DNA of 64,000 nucleotides from Apoderus coryli (lineage: Eukaryota > Arthropoda > Insecta > Coleoptera > Attelabidae): assembly GCA_911728435.2 (NCBI GenBank), contig OU452202.1, positions 5,063,135 to 5,127,134 of the forward strand, written 5' to 3'. The position numbers and the translations under genes are program-made. Position 1 is the first letter of the stretch; each line of letters starts with the position of its first letter. The notes under the pieces were generated by a model. It was given only the letters and a program-made list of their open reading frames with translations. It had not been told where the DNA came from and did no database searches. Below, in pieces: positions 32,040-43,639 of the stretch.

Positions 32040-32528
32040 TCCTTGGTCTCCGGTACCGACTGGCACCGACTTCTACATTGTAGTTGACTGCTTCGCGAAT
32101 CAGTGGGTTTGCATGTGTCTCTGCCATTTCTGGGCTCTCAACTTCATAACCTCCCTTAGTTAGTCGATCTTGGGGTCCCTTCCGATCTGCACGTTTGACA
32201 CAAACCACAGTATATCCACTGCAATCCTTCTTGCATTGTTTTACGTGGCCTCTAATCCTTTCAGGTACGATGGTGCAGCATAGATATGCTGCATGAAGAT
32301 TCATGCTGGACTGACATAGATCAAGGCAGGTCGCACAATTACCTTAATCATTCGGAGCTTGACCTGCAAAGGCATCTTGCTTCTTCTGCAGATCATCGGG
32401 TAGAGCTTCGAACTGATGTCTTTAGCATTGACAATGCTGTTCTCGATGTGCGGTCTCCATATCAGCGATCTATCCAAAGTTACCCCAAGGTAGTCTGCAG
32501 TGTCCTGCCATTGATGTTCAAAAACCAA
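32040..32528 (-). pseudogene. Jockey-like ORF2 C-terminal remnant
   Basis: The first frame (32528-32301) reads DYLGVTLDRSLIWRPHIE, SKLYPMICRRSKMPLQVKLRMIK and IVRPALIYVSPA, the thumb/connection region following the reverse transcriptase of Jockey-like elements. After a frame change the extreme C-terminus follows (WFVSNVQIGRD, LREVMK, NPLIREAVNYNVEVGASRYRRP). The catalytic part is absent. It interrupts the BEL/Pao element on the opposite strand. Confidence 0.7.
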
Positions 32529-32529
32529 A

Positions 32530-33237
32530 AGACTTCTTATGTTTGCTTGTTTATTTGTTTAGCAACTAAGAGAATGCAATTGAAACTTGCTTCTCCTCTT
32601 TCCCCTGATTGCTTTCTTGTGGCCTTTAAAAGATTTTAGCTTGTTGAGGTAACGTTGCTAAGATGTTTTCCGATAACGGCAGTTATTTCGTTGGTGCTCA
32701 ATACATAAACTTTTATTGTCCCAACTCCCAACAGTATATTGATTATTTCCAGAAAGAACTAAATGAACATAAAATCGAAACATAAAAGCTATCAAAAGAG
32801 ATTTATGTAAAATGATTGGTCAACAAATTATAAGCTATGATGAGTTCGTAACTGTTCTTACCCAAATAGAGGCATTGTTAAATAGTCGGCCTCTCTGTGT
32901 TCTTAGTAATCTTTTGTATGGTGCTCCTATGCATTTCTTCCATGTTGATAATAACAAGTTGATGTCCACTGTTCAAACTCGACAAAAATGGAATACCTCA
33001 AATCCTATGGAAGATACTGTAGTGATAATTTTACAGGATAATTTGCATCATCTACTGTGGCCTTTAGCAATTGTCGATAAGGTTCACACAGAAGATGGTA
33101 TAATCAGGGTAGCAACGGTTAAACCTAAAGATAGTATCTATACTCGACTAGTGGTCAAGGTTCGTCCACTTCCGAGTCAATCAAAATCTCTTCTTTACGT
33201 TTTATTTGGCATTAATTGTGTGTACATGGTTTGTTAA
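32530..33237 (+). pseudogene. BEL/Pao integrase core and C-terminal domain, broken
   Basis: YVCLFICLATKRMQLKLASPLSPDCF (32535-32630), then in another frame KMFSDNGSYFVGAQ (32655-32700, second catalytic Asp), then SYDEFVTVLTQIEALLNSRPL (32830-32890, catalytic Glu). The C-terminal RQKWNTSNPMEDTVVII, LLWPLAIVDKVHTEDGIIRVATVK and VVKVRPLP are the DUF5641 domain typical of BEL/Pao polyproteins. The first catalytic Asp lies at or before the junction near 32530 and is missing; frames are broken. No LTR could be identified. Confidence 0.85.
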
Positions 33238-33528
33238 TATCAGACTTGTGTAAGTTTTGTGATATTGGGGTAGTATTTAGTTTACAGTTTATTTATTATG
33301 TTTTTTCTTGTTTTCGATATTTCCTTTGTTTGCTTCAAAATCAATTTCACCGGGGCAGGATGCATTTTTAAATAACGAGGCAAAAGCAAGAAATTTAATA
33401 TGCGAGTACATTTTTAACGTTTGTTTATCACCTATACGAGGTGAGAATTTTATTATTAGGGTTATATTTTTGCGTTTAGTTGTATTTGAAGAAAAAGTTA
33501 TTTGAGTTGTTGTTGAAAGAATGTATTT

Positions 33529-33802
33529 AATTACAATGAAACAATTTCGTCGTCTCCACTATTAATTTTTTTTTTTAATCTTTATTCAAAGGGACATGTT
33601 TCGGAGTCCCAGGCCCATCGTCAGCCTTAAAATATCGCAACTATGGTGGAGGTAAGGGCTCTGCCTATATGCGGATTTAAATCCACCAAAGTTGCGATAT
33701 TTTAAGGCTGAAGGTGGGGCTGGGACTCCGAAACATGTCCCTTTGAATAAAGGTTTAAAAAAAATTAATAGTGGAGACGACGAAATTGTTTCATTGTAAT
33801 TA
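33529..33802. repeat. Foldback with hammerhead-like motif in both arms
   Basis: The left arm starts TAATTACAATGAAACAATTTCG (33529) and the right arm is its complement (to about 33802). Each arm contains CTGA-x-x-x, GGGACTCC, GAAACATGTCCC: at 33588-33628 on minus (CTGACGA intact) and 33704-33745 on plus (CTGAAGG, last core base changed). Stem I can be AAGG/CCTT and stem III the palindrome ACATGT. The loop near 33645-33680 is about 40 bp. A single arm of the same family stands at 37498-37618. Confidence 0.75.
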
Positions 33803-34811
33803 GATTACACTCCACTGCATCAATTTGATTATTTCTTTAATGTATTTAATTTATAGTTGATTGAAAAACAAAATAAAACAAAACTGTTTAATATTTCGTG
33901 AACTTGCTATCTTCAAATTGCAAGGTAAGATTTGTTTAGTATTCGTAGAATATAATTTTCAACAAACTTGTTCTATATAAAATCCTAACCAGTCTTTAAT
34001 ATATTTATTTAATTTGACTCCATTTGTGTATAACCGAAATAGTATAGTAATTGTAGTACGCTTTGTATAGTATGCAGTACTATCACCAAAATATAAATTT
34101 TTCATGAATTTAGTGCAATAATTTTCTTAAGTTTAAACAGCGACGTGTTTCGGAGCACATTTAACTCAAATAATTTTTTTTTATCTCGCAAAATGATATT
34201 AACAAAAAAGTATTAAAATAAAATGACCATTCTATAAATGTTGTTAGGACTTTTTGATAGATGCGGCAACGTAGCAATCCAAAAATGTGAAATGCAAATT
34301 TTTCCAAAAAATTCTGCGTTATGTTTTCTATAAACGTCTAAACTACCATCGACAATGAATCACGTTGTATAACTATATTTTACTTTCCTGTACAGGGAAA
34401 ATATTGTGAACGCGCTACAAATAAATTTGAGATGAAGACGGATATAACCATTTTGAAGCCCTCTGAGTCAATTAAGACCATTTCCAGGTGGAACTATGTC
34501 TGTCTGTGTGTGTGTGTATTCTCCCACGATAGCGCCTAAACGCTTTAACGAATTGAGGTAAATTTTGGTGTATGACTTTGAGGGAGTCCTAGGATGAACT
34601 CATTAGTTTTTGGTTGAAATCGCTTTAGCCTTGTGATAGGGATGGACACAACCGCCAAATTTTCAACCAGAAGTAGGGATCGAGTGATACATAATTTTAA
34701 AGCATTTTTTATCTGCTTTACAGCCATAGGTTACTTTTGATATTTGTCCCCATAATTCTCGAGAAATTTGCGCTTAAAATTTCACCAGTTAGTTAGTTGG
34801 AACCTACAAGG
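33803..34811. other. No gene; repeat scraps
   Basis: A half hammerhead-like block (GAAACACGTCGC on minus, near 34140) and ATATTGTGAACGCGCTA at 34405-34421, resembling 46869-46886 in the bowl-like gene's intron. A (GT)n run lies at 34503-34520. No coding content. Confidence 0.45.
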
Positions 34812-34880
34812 GTTTTCGGTGTCATTGATAGAGCCTGCGCTGCGCATGCGGAAGGTTTTGGGTTTGAAACCCAGCTCTGA
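34812..34880 (+). other. tRNA-like segment (SINE head or pseudogene)
   Basis: GATAGAGC, a TGCGC / GCGCA region, and a good T-arm TTGGG-TTTGAAA-CCCAG, with outer TGTCA / TGACA pairing as a short acceptor stem. The D-arm is degenerate, so a functional tRNA is unlikely. Confidence 0.4.
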
Positions 34881-35622
34881 CAATTGGTAAGTCGTTTGTT
34901 ACGTTAGTTTATTGGAAATAATGAAAATAATACAATTTAAATAATAACAATTATTAAAATTTTGTTTCGTTACGCAGCTGATATATTTTTGATTATATTA
35001 TTTATTTTGCGGCGACACAACCGATTTTGCATTTCATTATAAATTATTTCTATAAAGAACAGTTTTGCATAATTAGTTGTTATTAGTTTCTACAGATACA
35101 GAATAATATACCATTAAACAAAAATTATTATTCATTCTTTATTAAAATAATCACATACAAAATCAAAAATTCTTTATATCTAGATCTAGACATTATTTAA
35201 CTAATTTAACACAAATTCAAATTCTGTTCATACAATAAGTAAAACTAATTAAAAATTATGAATATAACTAAAAACTATGTTTTAAACATTACCAATATAA
35301 TTCAATTTTTTATAATAAAATAATAATATAATTAATCTAAAATATACAGATATAATAAATTTGTAAATAGTGGAAAAAATAAAATGAAATGCAAGAAGAG
35401 CTTATAAATATATCCGCACTTAAACAGTAATATTATAATGTACATTATAGTAGGTATAAAATTAACAGAAGTATACATTTTAGTTTCAAAAGTCTACAGG
35501 ATTTGAATATACATAGCACAAATAGTTTTAAAGCTGATCAGTCCCAAATGCAAAGGTATAAGAGATGGTTAATTATGCAATTATTTTTTAATAATTGTAG
35601 TGCAAAATTATTTTTGAACACA
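34881..35622. other. No gene seen
   Basis: Very AT-rich, with no coding signal. Confidence 0.45.
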
Positions 35623-35625
35623 TAA

Positions 35626-36489
35626 GGGCCAGTTTTATAGATTACGGTTACTTGCAAAATGTAGCTAACTTCACTTTATATGAAATTATCAAAACTACTT
35701 TCTTTTATAATCAAAACCAAAGATGTACACAATTAATCTTTGTCAAAAGTCAAAACTAATATAAACGAAGTATTCTTGTTAAGCAGCACACCGTTCTATA
35801 TCAATAAGTATTTGTTTAGATGAGATATGGATGATTCACAATAAAAAATTTATTTCTTGGTAAAAATATAAATTGGTTAGTAAAAGTGAACTTACTGCAT
35901 TGTATTGTTTTCTAGAACTGGGCCAAGTCTTTTTAGCAAAAACTCAAGAGACACTTTTGAAATTCCTCATCGCTCCAATTATTCATATCATATTCTAATA
36001 TTAGGAATGGACTACTTTTTCATATATATAATATCTATATAATAATAAAAAATTATTTATATCATATTCGTTGCTTAAATGTTCGAAGATTTCTAGGGAC
36101 TTCAATAACATCAATAATATTTTCGTAATTCTCATTATCAGACAATAATTCCCAAAATATTTCTTCTAAGCTATCCTCCATATTACACAAACAAATAGTA
36201 CTATAGGTGCTTATTTTATATGTAAATTTCTTTTTATTATTTATAACCCTTTGACAAATATTTATATGTACCTATTACTTTACTAACAATTCTATGTCTT
36301 TTAAAAATTACACAATTTTGTATATTTAAACTCTAGTTTACAGTTTAACGGGTACTTCAAGCATCAGTTGATAGTTAAACTACAGAATTCTGAAGATTGA
36401 TGGTTAACTGCAGCTATAAAACGAAGAAAAAAGAAAAACTTAAGTTTAACTGCCACATTTGGTTTAAACTATACCTATAAAACTGGCCC
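35626..36489. mobile_element. PIF/Harbinger-type MITE
   Basis: Termini GGGCCAGTTTTATAG (35626) and its complement ending 36489, flanked by TAA on both sides (35623-35625, 36490-36492), the TWA duplication typical of PIF/Harbinger. The 864-bp interior carries a short ORF (36062-36181, minus) compatible with the start of a transposase. It is a different family from the element at 6506-7286. Confidence 0.8.
36062..36181 (-). pseudogene. Putative Harbinger transposase N-terminal exon
   Basis: A 39-codon frame starting ATG at 36181 reads EDSLEEIFWELLSDNE, NIIDVIEVPRNLRTFKQRI to TGA. Position inside a Harbinger-type MITE and the ...E..I...I..PR..R....R layout suggest the protein start preceding the DDE domain. 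The similarity is weak and short. Confidence 0.35.
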
Positions 36490-36492
36490 TAA

Positions 36493-37418
36493 GGAACACT
36501 TTATCACATGTTTCTATAGAACTAAAAAAACATTTTGTTAATAATTTTTTTGGTTAAAAACAGTCAAAATCACCTACATGAAAGAGGTATTATACGTTCT
36601 GTACATAAAAATATCGAGATTTTATGGTTTCAATGTAGTTATAGGCTGGAGGTGGAGCGATAATTTTAGACGTATTTATTGGGTAATTCAATAAGTCCGT
36701 AGGCCTATTTTGACGAGAAAGAGAAATCGTACTATCAAAGTAGTATCGAAAAGTTGGAAAATCGCCCTCGAAGACATCTATGTTAAATAATAAAATCGAG
36801 TTTTGTCAAAATTTTGTTTTTTTCTTACTTATCCTGCGGACTTATTGAATGTTAGTTAGTGTATTTGTTAAGTCAATATTCGTTACCCAAATATTTGTCA
36901 ACCTTCGGATTTGGGGCTGATCAAACAGCCTTCAAAACTGCAAACACAGCTAAACTTTCGCACAGTCTTTGTGACATAATTAAATTAAAACAATTAAATA
37001 GGTACATGCATAATGTATTATACAAGGAAATTGCGTTCATTGTCCATATAGGTACGTATTTCATATTGCTTTCTCATGGAAAAGAAAAGTAATAAATTAT
37101 TTACTAGTCGGTACATTATTAATAAGAGCCTTATAAACATACTATTTTTAAAAGTTTCATACTTATTAAAATAACATTATATGTTCCTACATGTAGTTAC
37201 ACCGAAATAAGTGACAGTCTCTATAAGTTAAAAGCTTAAAACCAACCTGCACTAGGCATGACTTGGAGCGGTCTAGCCATATAGCAGAAAAATGGCAAAT
37301 GCTACGGGCCCCGCGCGTTAAGCAAAAGATGTTTAGTTTAGTATATTTTTGTAATTTGAGTTTTATTTTTGTAGAATTGCCCTAACCTTCTACTAATGTG
37401 CTTAGCCTCGCGCTGGCT
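36493..37418. other. No gene seen
   Basis: Short frames only, including one at 36859-37092 without recognisable features. Confidence 0.4.
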
Positions 37419-37697
37419 TAATATGTGCTGGATATGACTGCTCCAACAGAAAAATTATTCGTTATTTAGATGAGGTCATAAAGGTTTTCCTTGTTTTAAT
37501 TACAATGAAACTATTTCGTCGTCTCCACTATTAATTTTTTTTCTTAATCTTTATTAGTCGGGACATGTTTCGGAGTCCCAGCCCCATCGTCAGCCTTAAA
37601 ATATCACAACTATGGTGGTAATATGTGCTGGATATGACTGCTCCGACAGAAAAATTATTCGTTATTTAGATGAGGTCATAAAGGTTTTCCTTGTTTT
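37419..37697. repeat. 79-bp direct repeat flanking a 121-bp insert
   Basis: 37419-37497 and 37619-37697 are identical apart from one base (A at 37445, G at 37645). Between them lies 37498-37618, a single arm of the hammerhead-like family. The layout is that of an exceptionally long target-site duplication, or of a tandem duplication with an insert at the junction. Confidence 0.95.
37498..37618 (-). mobile_element. Solo hammerhead-like arm
   Basis: On the minus strand: CTGACGA (37587-37593), T, GGGG ... CTCC as a 4-bp stem II, GAAA (37568-37571), palindromic ACATGT, C, stem I 3' strand weakened (CCGAC replaces CCTT). The other end is AATTACAATGAAACTATTTCG, as in 33529-33802. No coding capacity. 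Confidence 0.65.
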
Positions 37698-37727
37698 GAA
37701 GTAATCCATTACGGAGAGGAGTGAATG

Positions 37728-37812
37728 TATATGTAAATCAAACGACGCGACATCTACTCCACAAAATTAATTTTGAGGAGTAGACGTCGTCGTGGTGTGA
37801 TTTACATATGTT
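37728..37812. repeat. Hairpin with CTACTCCACAAAATTA centre
   Basis: TATATGTAAATCAAACGACG at the left pairs with the complement ending 37811; the centre is CAAAATTAATTTTG. It contains the CTCCACAAAAT block that accompanies hammerhead-like arms elsewhere. Probably a minimal inverted pair of element ends. Confidence 0.75.
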
Positions 37813-38267
37813 TTTTCTTTTCTCTATGTATCTAGCAAACATTAATAATTTAAAAAAAAAATATTACTGAGCCAGTAATTTAAGCCGGTTCAACTAATGA
37901 ATTTTTTGATATCTAAGGAAAACAAAACAAATTGTGGCAGCTCTTGAAACGAAAAGTATTTCAAGAACTGTACTCAAAATAAAACTCTTGGGTATATTGC
38001 AAATTGTACATGAATCTGCAAAGAAAAATTAATCAATTCACGAAAAACTAAACGTAGCCAATACAAATCGGCTAGTAATCAGTAGTGTGAATGCGATATC
38101 ATCATGATAACAAAGGGCATACACCATGGGTTACTTCAATTTTTTGTAAAATCGTAAAAATTGCAACTGTTGAATTGAATTAAATAATTTTGCTCTTGTG
38201 TAGGTACAGTTTTGTTCATTATAATTAGAAATATTGAAATTGATCCCGAATGGTTATCCCATATTTT

Positions 38268-38350
38268 GTGGACGAGTTAAAGGACCGTATTAGGCAGCAA
38301 ATTCGTCCAGGAATGTTGAAATGTGCTATATGCAAACAATTGCGGTATAA
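38268..38350 (+). pseudogene. Mariner-type transposase C-terminal scrap
   Basis: Reads DELKDRIRQQIRPGMLKCAICKQL, resembling the ..dLk.RI......i.peml......r.r...c segment just before the NGGH.E.L end of DUF4817-type transposases. Very short; tentative. Confidence 0.3.
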
Positions 38351-38724
38351 CCAATTATTTTAGATCAAAAGTACCAAATGATTCCATTTACTTTTTTGTG
38401 ATTAATTTAGTTTCTTAAAAATATATATATTAAGTTGAAAAATATCACTTCCTTTATACCTACCCGGTATTTCAGAAAACATCACTTGTAATCAAAAATT
38501 ATTACATTATAAGGGGCAATTTATTGGTGTTATATTTTGTTTTTCACATGCATAGGTATATTCTGAAATACAATTGAAGACCATAAGTAAGAAACATGCT
38601 AAGTGCCAAAACACAAAAAATTGAATTGAAATTGGACCCAAACCTAAAATTGTCGTTACAGCCGACGTTTAAAATTTGCGCATCTGCGATGTCCCCCACT
38701 TTTAAGTTAGAAACATGCTAAGTA

Positions 38725-39000
38725 TTGGTATCATTGGGTGTCTTTGACATAACTGAACAGAAGTTTTCACTAAGCGGCCATAGTTTCTTGAGTTGTGACC
38801 GTGACTTTACTCAGGTGGAAAAAAGAGAAAGAATGATAAAATCTTTTATTCCGTCTGATTTGATTGATGTGGTTAAATCGGCAAGAGTTACTACACCTTA
38901 TCGAGTGGTAGATATGGAAAGACATAATTTCCTCAATTTTCAGACTAGTGCAGATGAAATCATCAAGACTTTTAAACTAAATATCACTCCACCGCGTTAG
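38725..39000 (+). pseudogene. Transposon-associated protein fragment (DUF7869-like)
   Basis: The 91-residue frame contains FSLSGHSFLSCDRDFTQVEKRERM and SDLIDVVKSARV. The GHSF...DRDF..iEK..R motif followed by an ..L...v..A pattern resembles the C-terminal part of large uncharacterised proteins repeated in insect genomes and probably carried by transposons. The frame lacks an obvious start and upstream domains. Family naming is tentative. Confidence 0.45.
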
Positions 39001-41039
39001 TCGATATGAAGCAAAATTTGGTAAAAAACTAAAATTAAAAAAAAAAGGAAAGAGGATATTAGAAGACTAATTTTAGGATCTGCAGTGAATAAAGCTATTA
39101 GCAAAGAAAAGAAACAAAACTTACGGGCCATAATTCTTTTTTTAAATGCCGAAAAAACGTAAACATTTTTATATGGATATTTCTTAAGAGGCACTTAGCT
39201 CTTTGTTAATAACGTCTGGTACTTAGCTTTTTTCAAAAATTTTGTATAAAAACATTTTTTTTTCAATGTTAATAAGAATTTCAATTTGACTGTTTTTACA
39301 GGGTGTATTTGCACAATCGTTTACATCCTTGAGTTAAATTATATTTCTAAATTTTGAAAAATATTGTTAATTAAATGTTTCTCTTCAATAACGTTGTTTT
39401 GTTGTTGCATGATTCTTCCTTATGCTCTTCAATAATTATTGATGATTTCTGAACTAAATTTGATTGTCTATGAAATAAATTTTAGGAACAGGGAAATCTA
39501 TTTAACTTTTTATCATCAAACTAATAAACAGGCTGTATTTGAAATAAATACCTTTAGATTTTAAGCTGAAGATGGCTTTAACAAAGTTGGTTTTCTTTAG
39601 ATAATATTAGCGTAAAATCAAATAATTTGAAATCAAATCTCCTTGCTAGATACAAAAGACTCATGTACTTACATAGTTTTATAAACTAGCAGGTAGTTAA
39701 ATTAAATATTAATTGAGAAAATAGTAAACAAATGAACCGTCTCATTTATAAACTAAACTCACTATGATTCTATGGATAATTAATAAATATAAAAATATTA
39801 GTTCCATCGGTATAATAGTACGTACAAGTTTTATAACAAAAAAACATACCGAAAACTATATTTTTAAGTACAAACATTGCGAGTAAAAGTCCCTTTAAAA
39901 ATGTCCAGTAACATATTTACATTTTATGTACAATTCATACTTTACAAATAATTATCTACCTTTTATTAAAATAAAAATATACAAAACGGATAATTACCAG
40001 TATACACGCTTTTTCACTACATGAAATGGCAAGTAATCCTAAAAACATTACATACCTGCATAAATGAATATTAAAGCGACTGAAACACTCTAGTAGTATC
40101 ATATGAATTGCTTATATACCTAGTAGGCAAGAAATCTGAATGTTATGTTACATAGAAATCACACGTTATATTAACGTTTTTATATACTATCTATATACGG
40201 GTTATTCATAATAAATTATGGAACACTATCAAAGATTTATCCAGTAAACCACATTTACAAATGTTAGGAAAATTTTATTTTATATAATGTAGAGGTTTGC
40301 TATCGTCTTTGAATACGGACCTGGACTACTTACTTTGAACACAATGCTGCTACAAATGTAGTTTTTTCTTACTCATATTATGGTTGTTGAGAGGTTAGTA
40401 AAACGGTACCACTGTTACATTCCCTCTTTCCTAATTATTAATGTTTAATTAATTGTAATATTTACTCTATAATAAGAATTTTTATTTTGGTGTCCCTGTA
40501 TATTCACTACGGATATACAGTTTTATAGTTAAAACTTTTGTTATTTTTATACTTTGCGCGATAAGAAATTGGAGATTCGCACCTATATTATTCTAAAAAG
40601 TAGTATAGTCGACTATAAACCGCGCCGATGGCTTATTGAAAATAATTTTCGTAAAGTTAAAGGTGAAGTGTGTCTAATTTTGAGGAATTTTGTGACAATT
40701 TGGAAGAAAAAGAAGAAAACCAAGGTAGGCTTTCCAATTTTCACGAATTTTCAAAAATAAAAATACAGTCCACAAAAATAAACAAAAAAAAAGTAAAAAC
40801 CAGCCCGCTACAACCACTGTAACCTAAAATTTGAAAATGGGATTCGCTGTACTTTTGAACCGTTGAGCGTAGTTAAAAAAAAAAGCTGATCCTTTCCATT
40901 TGCGGTGGCTGGGAGGTTAAGGGGTCGACGGAACAAAATAATGTTCATAACAAAATAAATGCCTGATTTAGAACCTATTTACGTGTTTTTGCGTTTTCGC
41001 AAGAAATAAAAAGAAAAACAGATATGAAATTTATTCCAT
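39001..41039. other. No gene seen
   Basis: AT-rich. A 68-codon frame at 40554-40760 is lysine-rich with no recognised domain. TACGGGTTATTCATAATAAAT (40197) and GTGTCCCTGTATA (40491) look like single transposon ends but do not pair convincingly. Confidence 0.4.
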
Positions 41040-41167
41040 ACATATGCAAAACTCATTATAGAAGCATCTTTGCAAAGGTATAACGGGTAACACTTGTATA
41101 ACATGTAAAATGTATGCTACATCGCAGAGAAACCTCAATATCATATTACATTTTCTGTTATATAACG

Positions 41168-41350
41168 CCTACATGTATTGCAAAGATATATTATATTACA
41201 TTTATGTAACATATTCATGTAATGGTACGTTACATAACATAGAAACATCAAAATTGTAATACATAATACATACATATAACCTCAATGTATTAGAAATATG
41301 CAAAGATATAACAAGTTACATTTATGTAACATATTCACGTAATGTGTTAT
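41168..41350. repeat. Degenerate tandem repeat, about 117-bp spacing
   Basis: GCAAAGATATA followed by TTACATTTATGTAACATATTCA occurs at about 41180 and again at about 41297. Each copy includes the hairpin TTACATTTATGTAA. Related words recur to 41760. Confidence 0.6.
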
Positions 41351-41356
41351 AGAATT

Positions 41357-41420
41357 ATAGTTTAACGTTAGAGTGTTGGATTCGAAACCAGGAGGTCTCC
41401 TCGGGTTCAAATGTCATTCT
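41357..41420 (+). other. tRNA-like segment
   Basis: TAGTTTAACGTTAGAG (A-box-like), TTGGATTCGAAACCA (anticodon-arm-like) and CGGGTTCAAATG (B-box-like) are in tRNA order. The acceptor stem and T-stem do not close. Likely a SINE head or tRNA pseudogene. Confidence 0.4.
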
Positions 41421-43639
41421 AGAAAGTATAATTAAATATATTGTAAAATTAAACAGATCAGTTTATAAACAAAATTGTTTATTTTCATGTATTTGTATTT
41501 CTAAATTCTTTTAATTTATATGTATGTATATATTATTTATTACCAAAGTAATACATATCGTAAGCATAGCAGTAATATAACTTTGTTAGGTTAAGTTAGG
41601 TAACTGTTATATGGATGTCATGTCTTTGTGATCTAACATTTCATGTTGCTGTTATATTACAGTGTGTGTGTAAAATTGGAACAACAAAACATTTATATTA
41701 CCACAACACCTATGCTATTGCAACATGTTGCTGTGTTATGTAACATTTAGATTGATATCGCAGAGTCATACTCGCTGGGTATTTACCTAATCTAAAAATA
41801 ACATCAACCAAGTCAAATGAATAGGTAAACAAAAAATATACGTAGGTATAATTGCTATATGATAGATTAAAGTAAAGCAGTGAATAAAATACAAAACTTA
41901 TGATGAATAAGGTCGTGCCCGCGCGACTTTTTGCATTTTATTTAACCCTTTTCAAGCTTCTTCCTATATCAATGTATTATAAGGTTTACCATTTTGTGTC
42001 ATAATGACTACTCATAATAAGATTGCACAGCGCATTTATAACATCATCAAAAAGCTGAGGGGAAAAATTATTTCTTCTGAAAATCTGACAAAATCAGTGT
42101 GCGTGAATTTTCAATTTACTCTTTTTATATAAATAATTATTACATATGCAAAAATTATATAAAGTAGCTTCAAATAAGTTATATAATATCATAGCTGCAT
42201 GTTAATAAACTCATTAAATATAGTTTACCAAAAAACAAACAAAATTTGGGTCTGTAAACAATTAAAAGTAGAAATAATTTCGTTCTAATATATATAGTTG
42301 ACGCTCTATAAATATTTAATCCTATTTGTTTGTTTTTTCTTTAACACTTAATATCGACGAGTTGTTAACCTTTGGACACAATTGTCCATAAACAACGAAT
42401 ATAACCGATGTAATTATAATCGTCTTTTCATGTTAGTTTTCGTTTACAAATTTTTAAATTGTGAATTATTTTTGTGAAGTGTAAAAAGTTAGAAGACCCC
42501 TATATTATATTATAGATGAAAATAATAACAAATGGTAATTAAATTACAATTTTTGTTGCTTTAATTTACAATTAATTACATGACAAAGTAATTTGTAATT
42601 TGCAGTTAATTACTACTATTGCTCTAGATGGATGAACAATTTGGTCCGATTTTACGCTAAATATAGTTTTTTTGCATCTAGAGGTAGGAACGAAACATTT
42701 AACTATGCTGTTTCTTGGGTTATTCAATATATCTTAGAGATAATATCTTTACCAATTAGCTATTATAGCGCTTGATAAGCACAAGCTAACTTTATGGTTA
42801 TCATAGGCGAAAAAATATCAGGTCTGAGTATCATTTTTTCACAAAAACTATTAATTATTAAGTATGCAATAACTAATAAGGTCAAGGTCGCCGAAACACG
42901 CCAGGCGCGAGTCGTACATATTTTGGTTTATTTCTAAGTGTCTAGAAGACACTGGCAGAAATTCAAGCCCGGGTAACTCTTTCCCGTGAATTTACGGAAG
43001 GCAGTAAGTAACCAAATTCGATCCAACGGTAAACTCTTTGTGAACGTGCTCAAACTGTAGATTTTAGTGTAGATTCAAAATGCCATTAAATGAGACCCAA
43101 AACCACAAGGGAAAAATGATAACAAATATTTGTCTTTCAATCCTTGACCGAGAAATGAGAATCAACATTTAAATTTAAACGATGCTTGTTCTTTTTATTT
43201 TCGATATTGATGAGATTGTATCACTGGGGTCAAGAAGGTTAAACTATAAATTAATATTATTACCTTGAGACGCTTACTGTTTTTCAAGGAAACCAGAAAC
43301 TAACGACTCAAATTATGAAGAAACAAGTCATTATTAACATTGTCTTTCAAGAGGTTTTTTTACCAAATACAACTTAGCTTTCAATGTGTGATCATCCACT
43401 TTATTCGCCTTATGATTTTATGAAAGAAAGAACGGTCGCAGAAGAAGACTGGCAGCGTTGTTCCCAATGATGGAAAATTCGCATGTGTATACATTTAAAA
43501 TAAAATATTTTACAGTAGTTTATAAAATTACTACTCAGTTCAGTATTACAAAACATTTCTACAAGAAATTTTTATGAGTATGAGAAATGTGGAACTATCT
43601 AAAGGAGAATTGCGACAATTTCTAACACCAGTGGTGTAT
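41421..43639. other. No gene seen
   Basis: AT-rich, no domain recognised. AATTACAA/TTGTAATT words at 42535-42615 make imperfect hairpins. Confidence 0.45.

Noticed and set aside
33588..33628. Calling the CTGACGA...GAAAC module a true hammerhead
   Set aside because: An extra T between the core and stem II departs from the consensus and stem II is only 3-4 bp, so it is reported as hammerhead-like only.
34503..34520. (GT)n microsatellite
   Set aside because: Too short to be a notable repeat.
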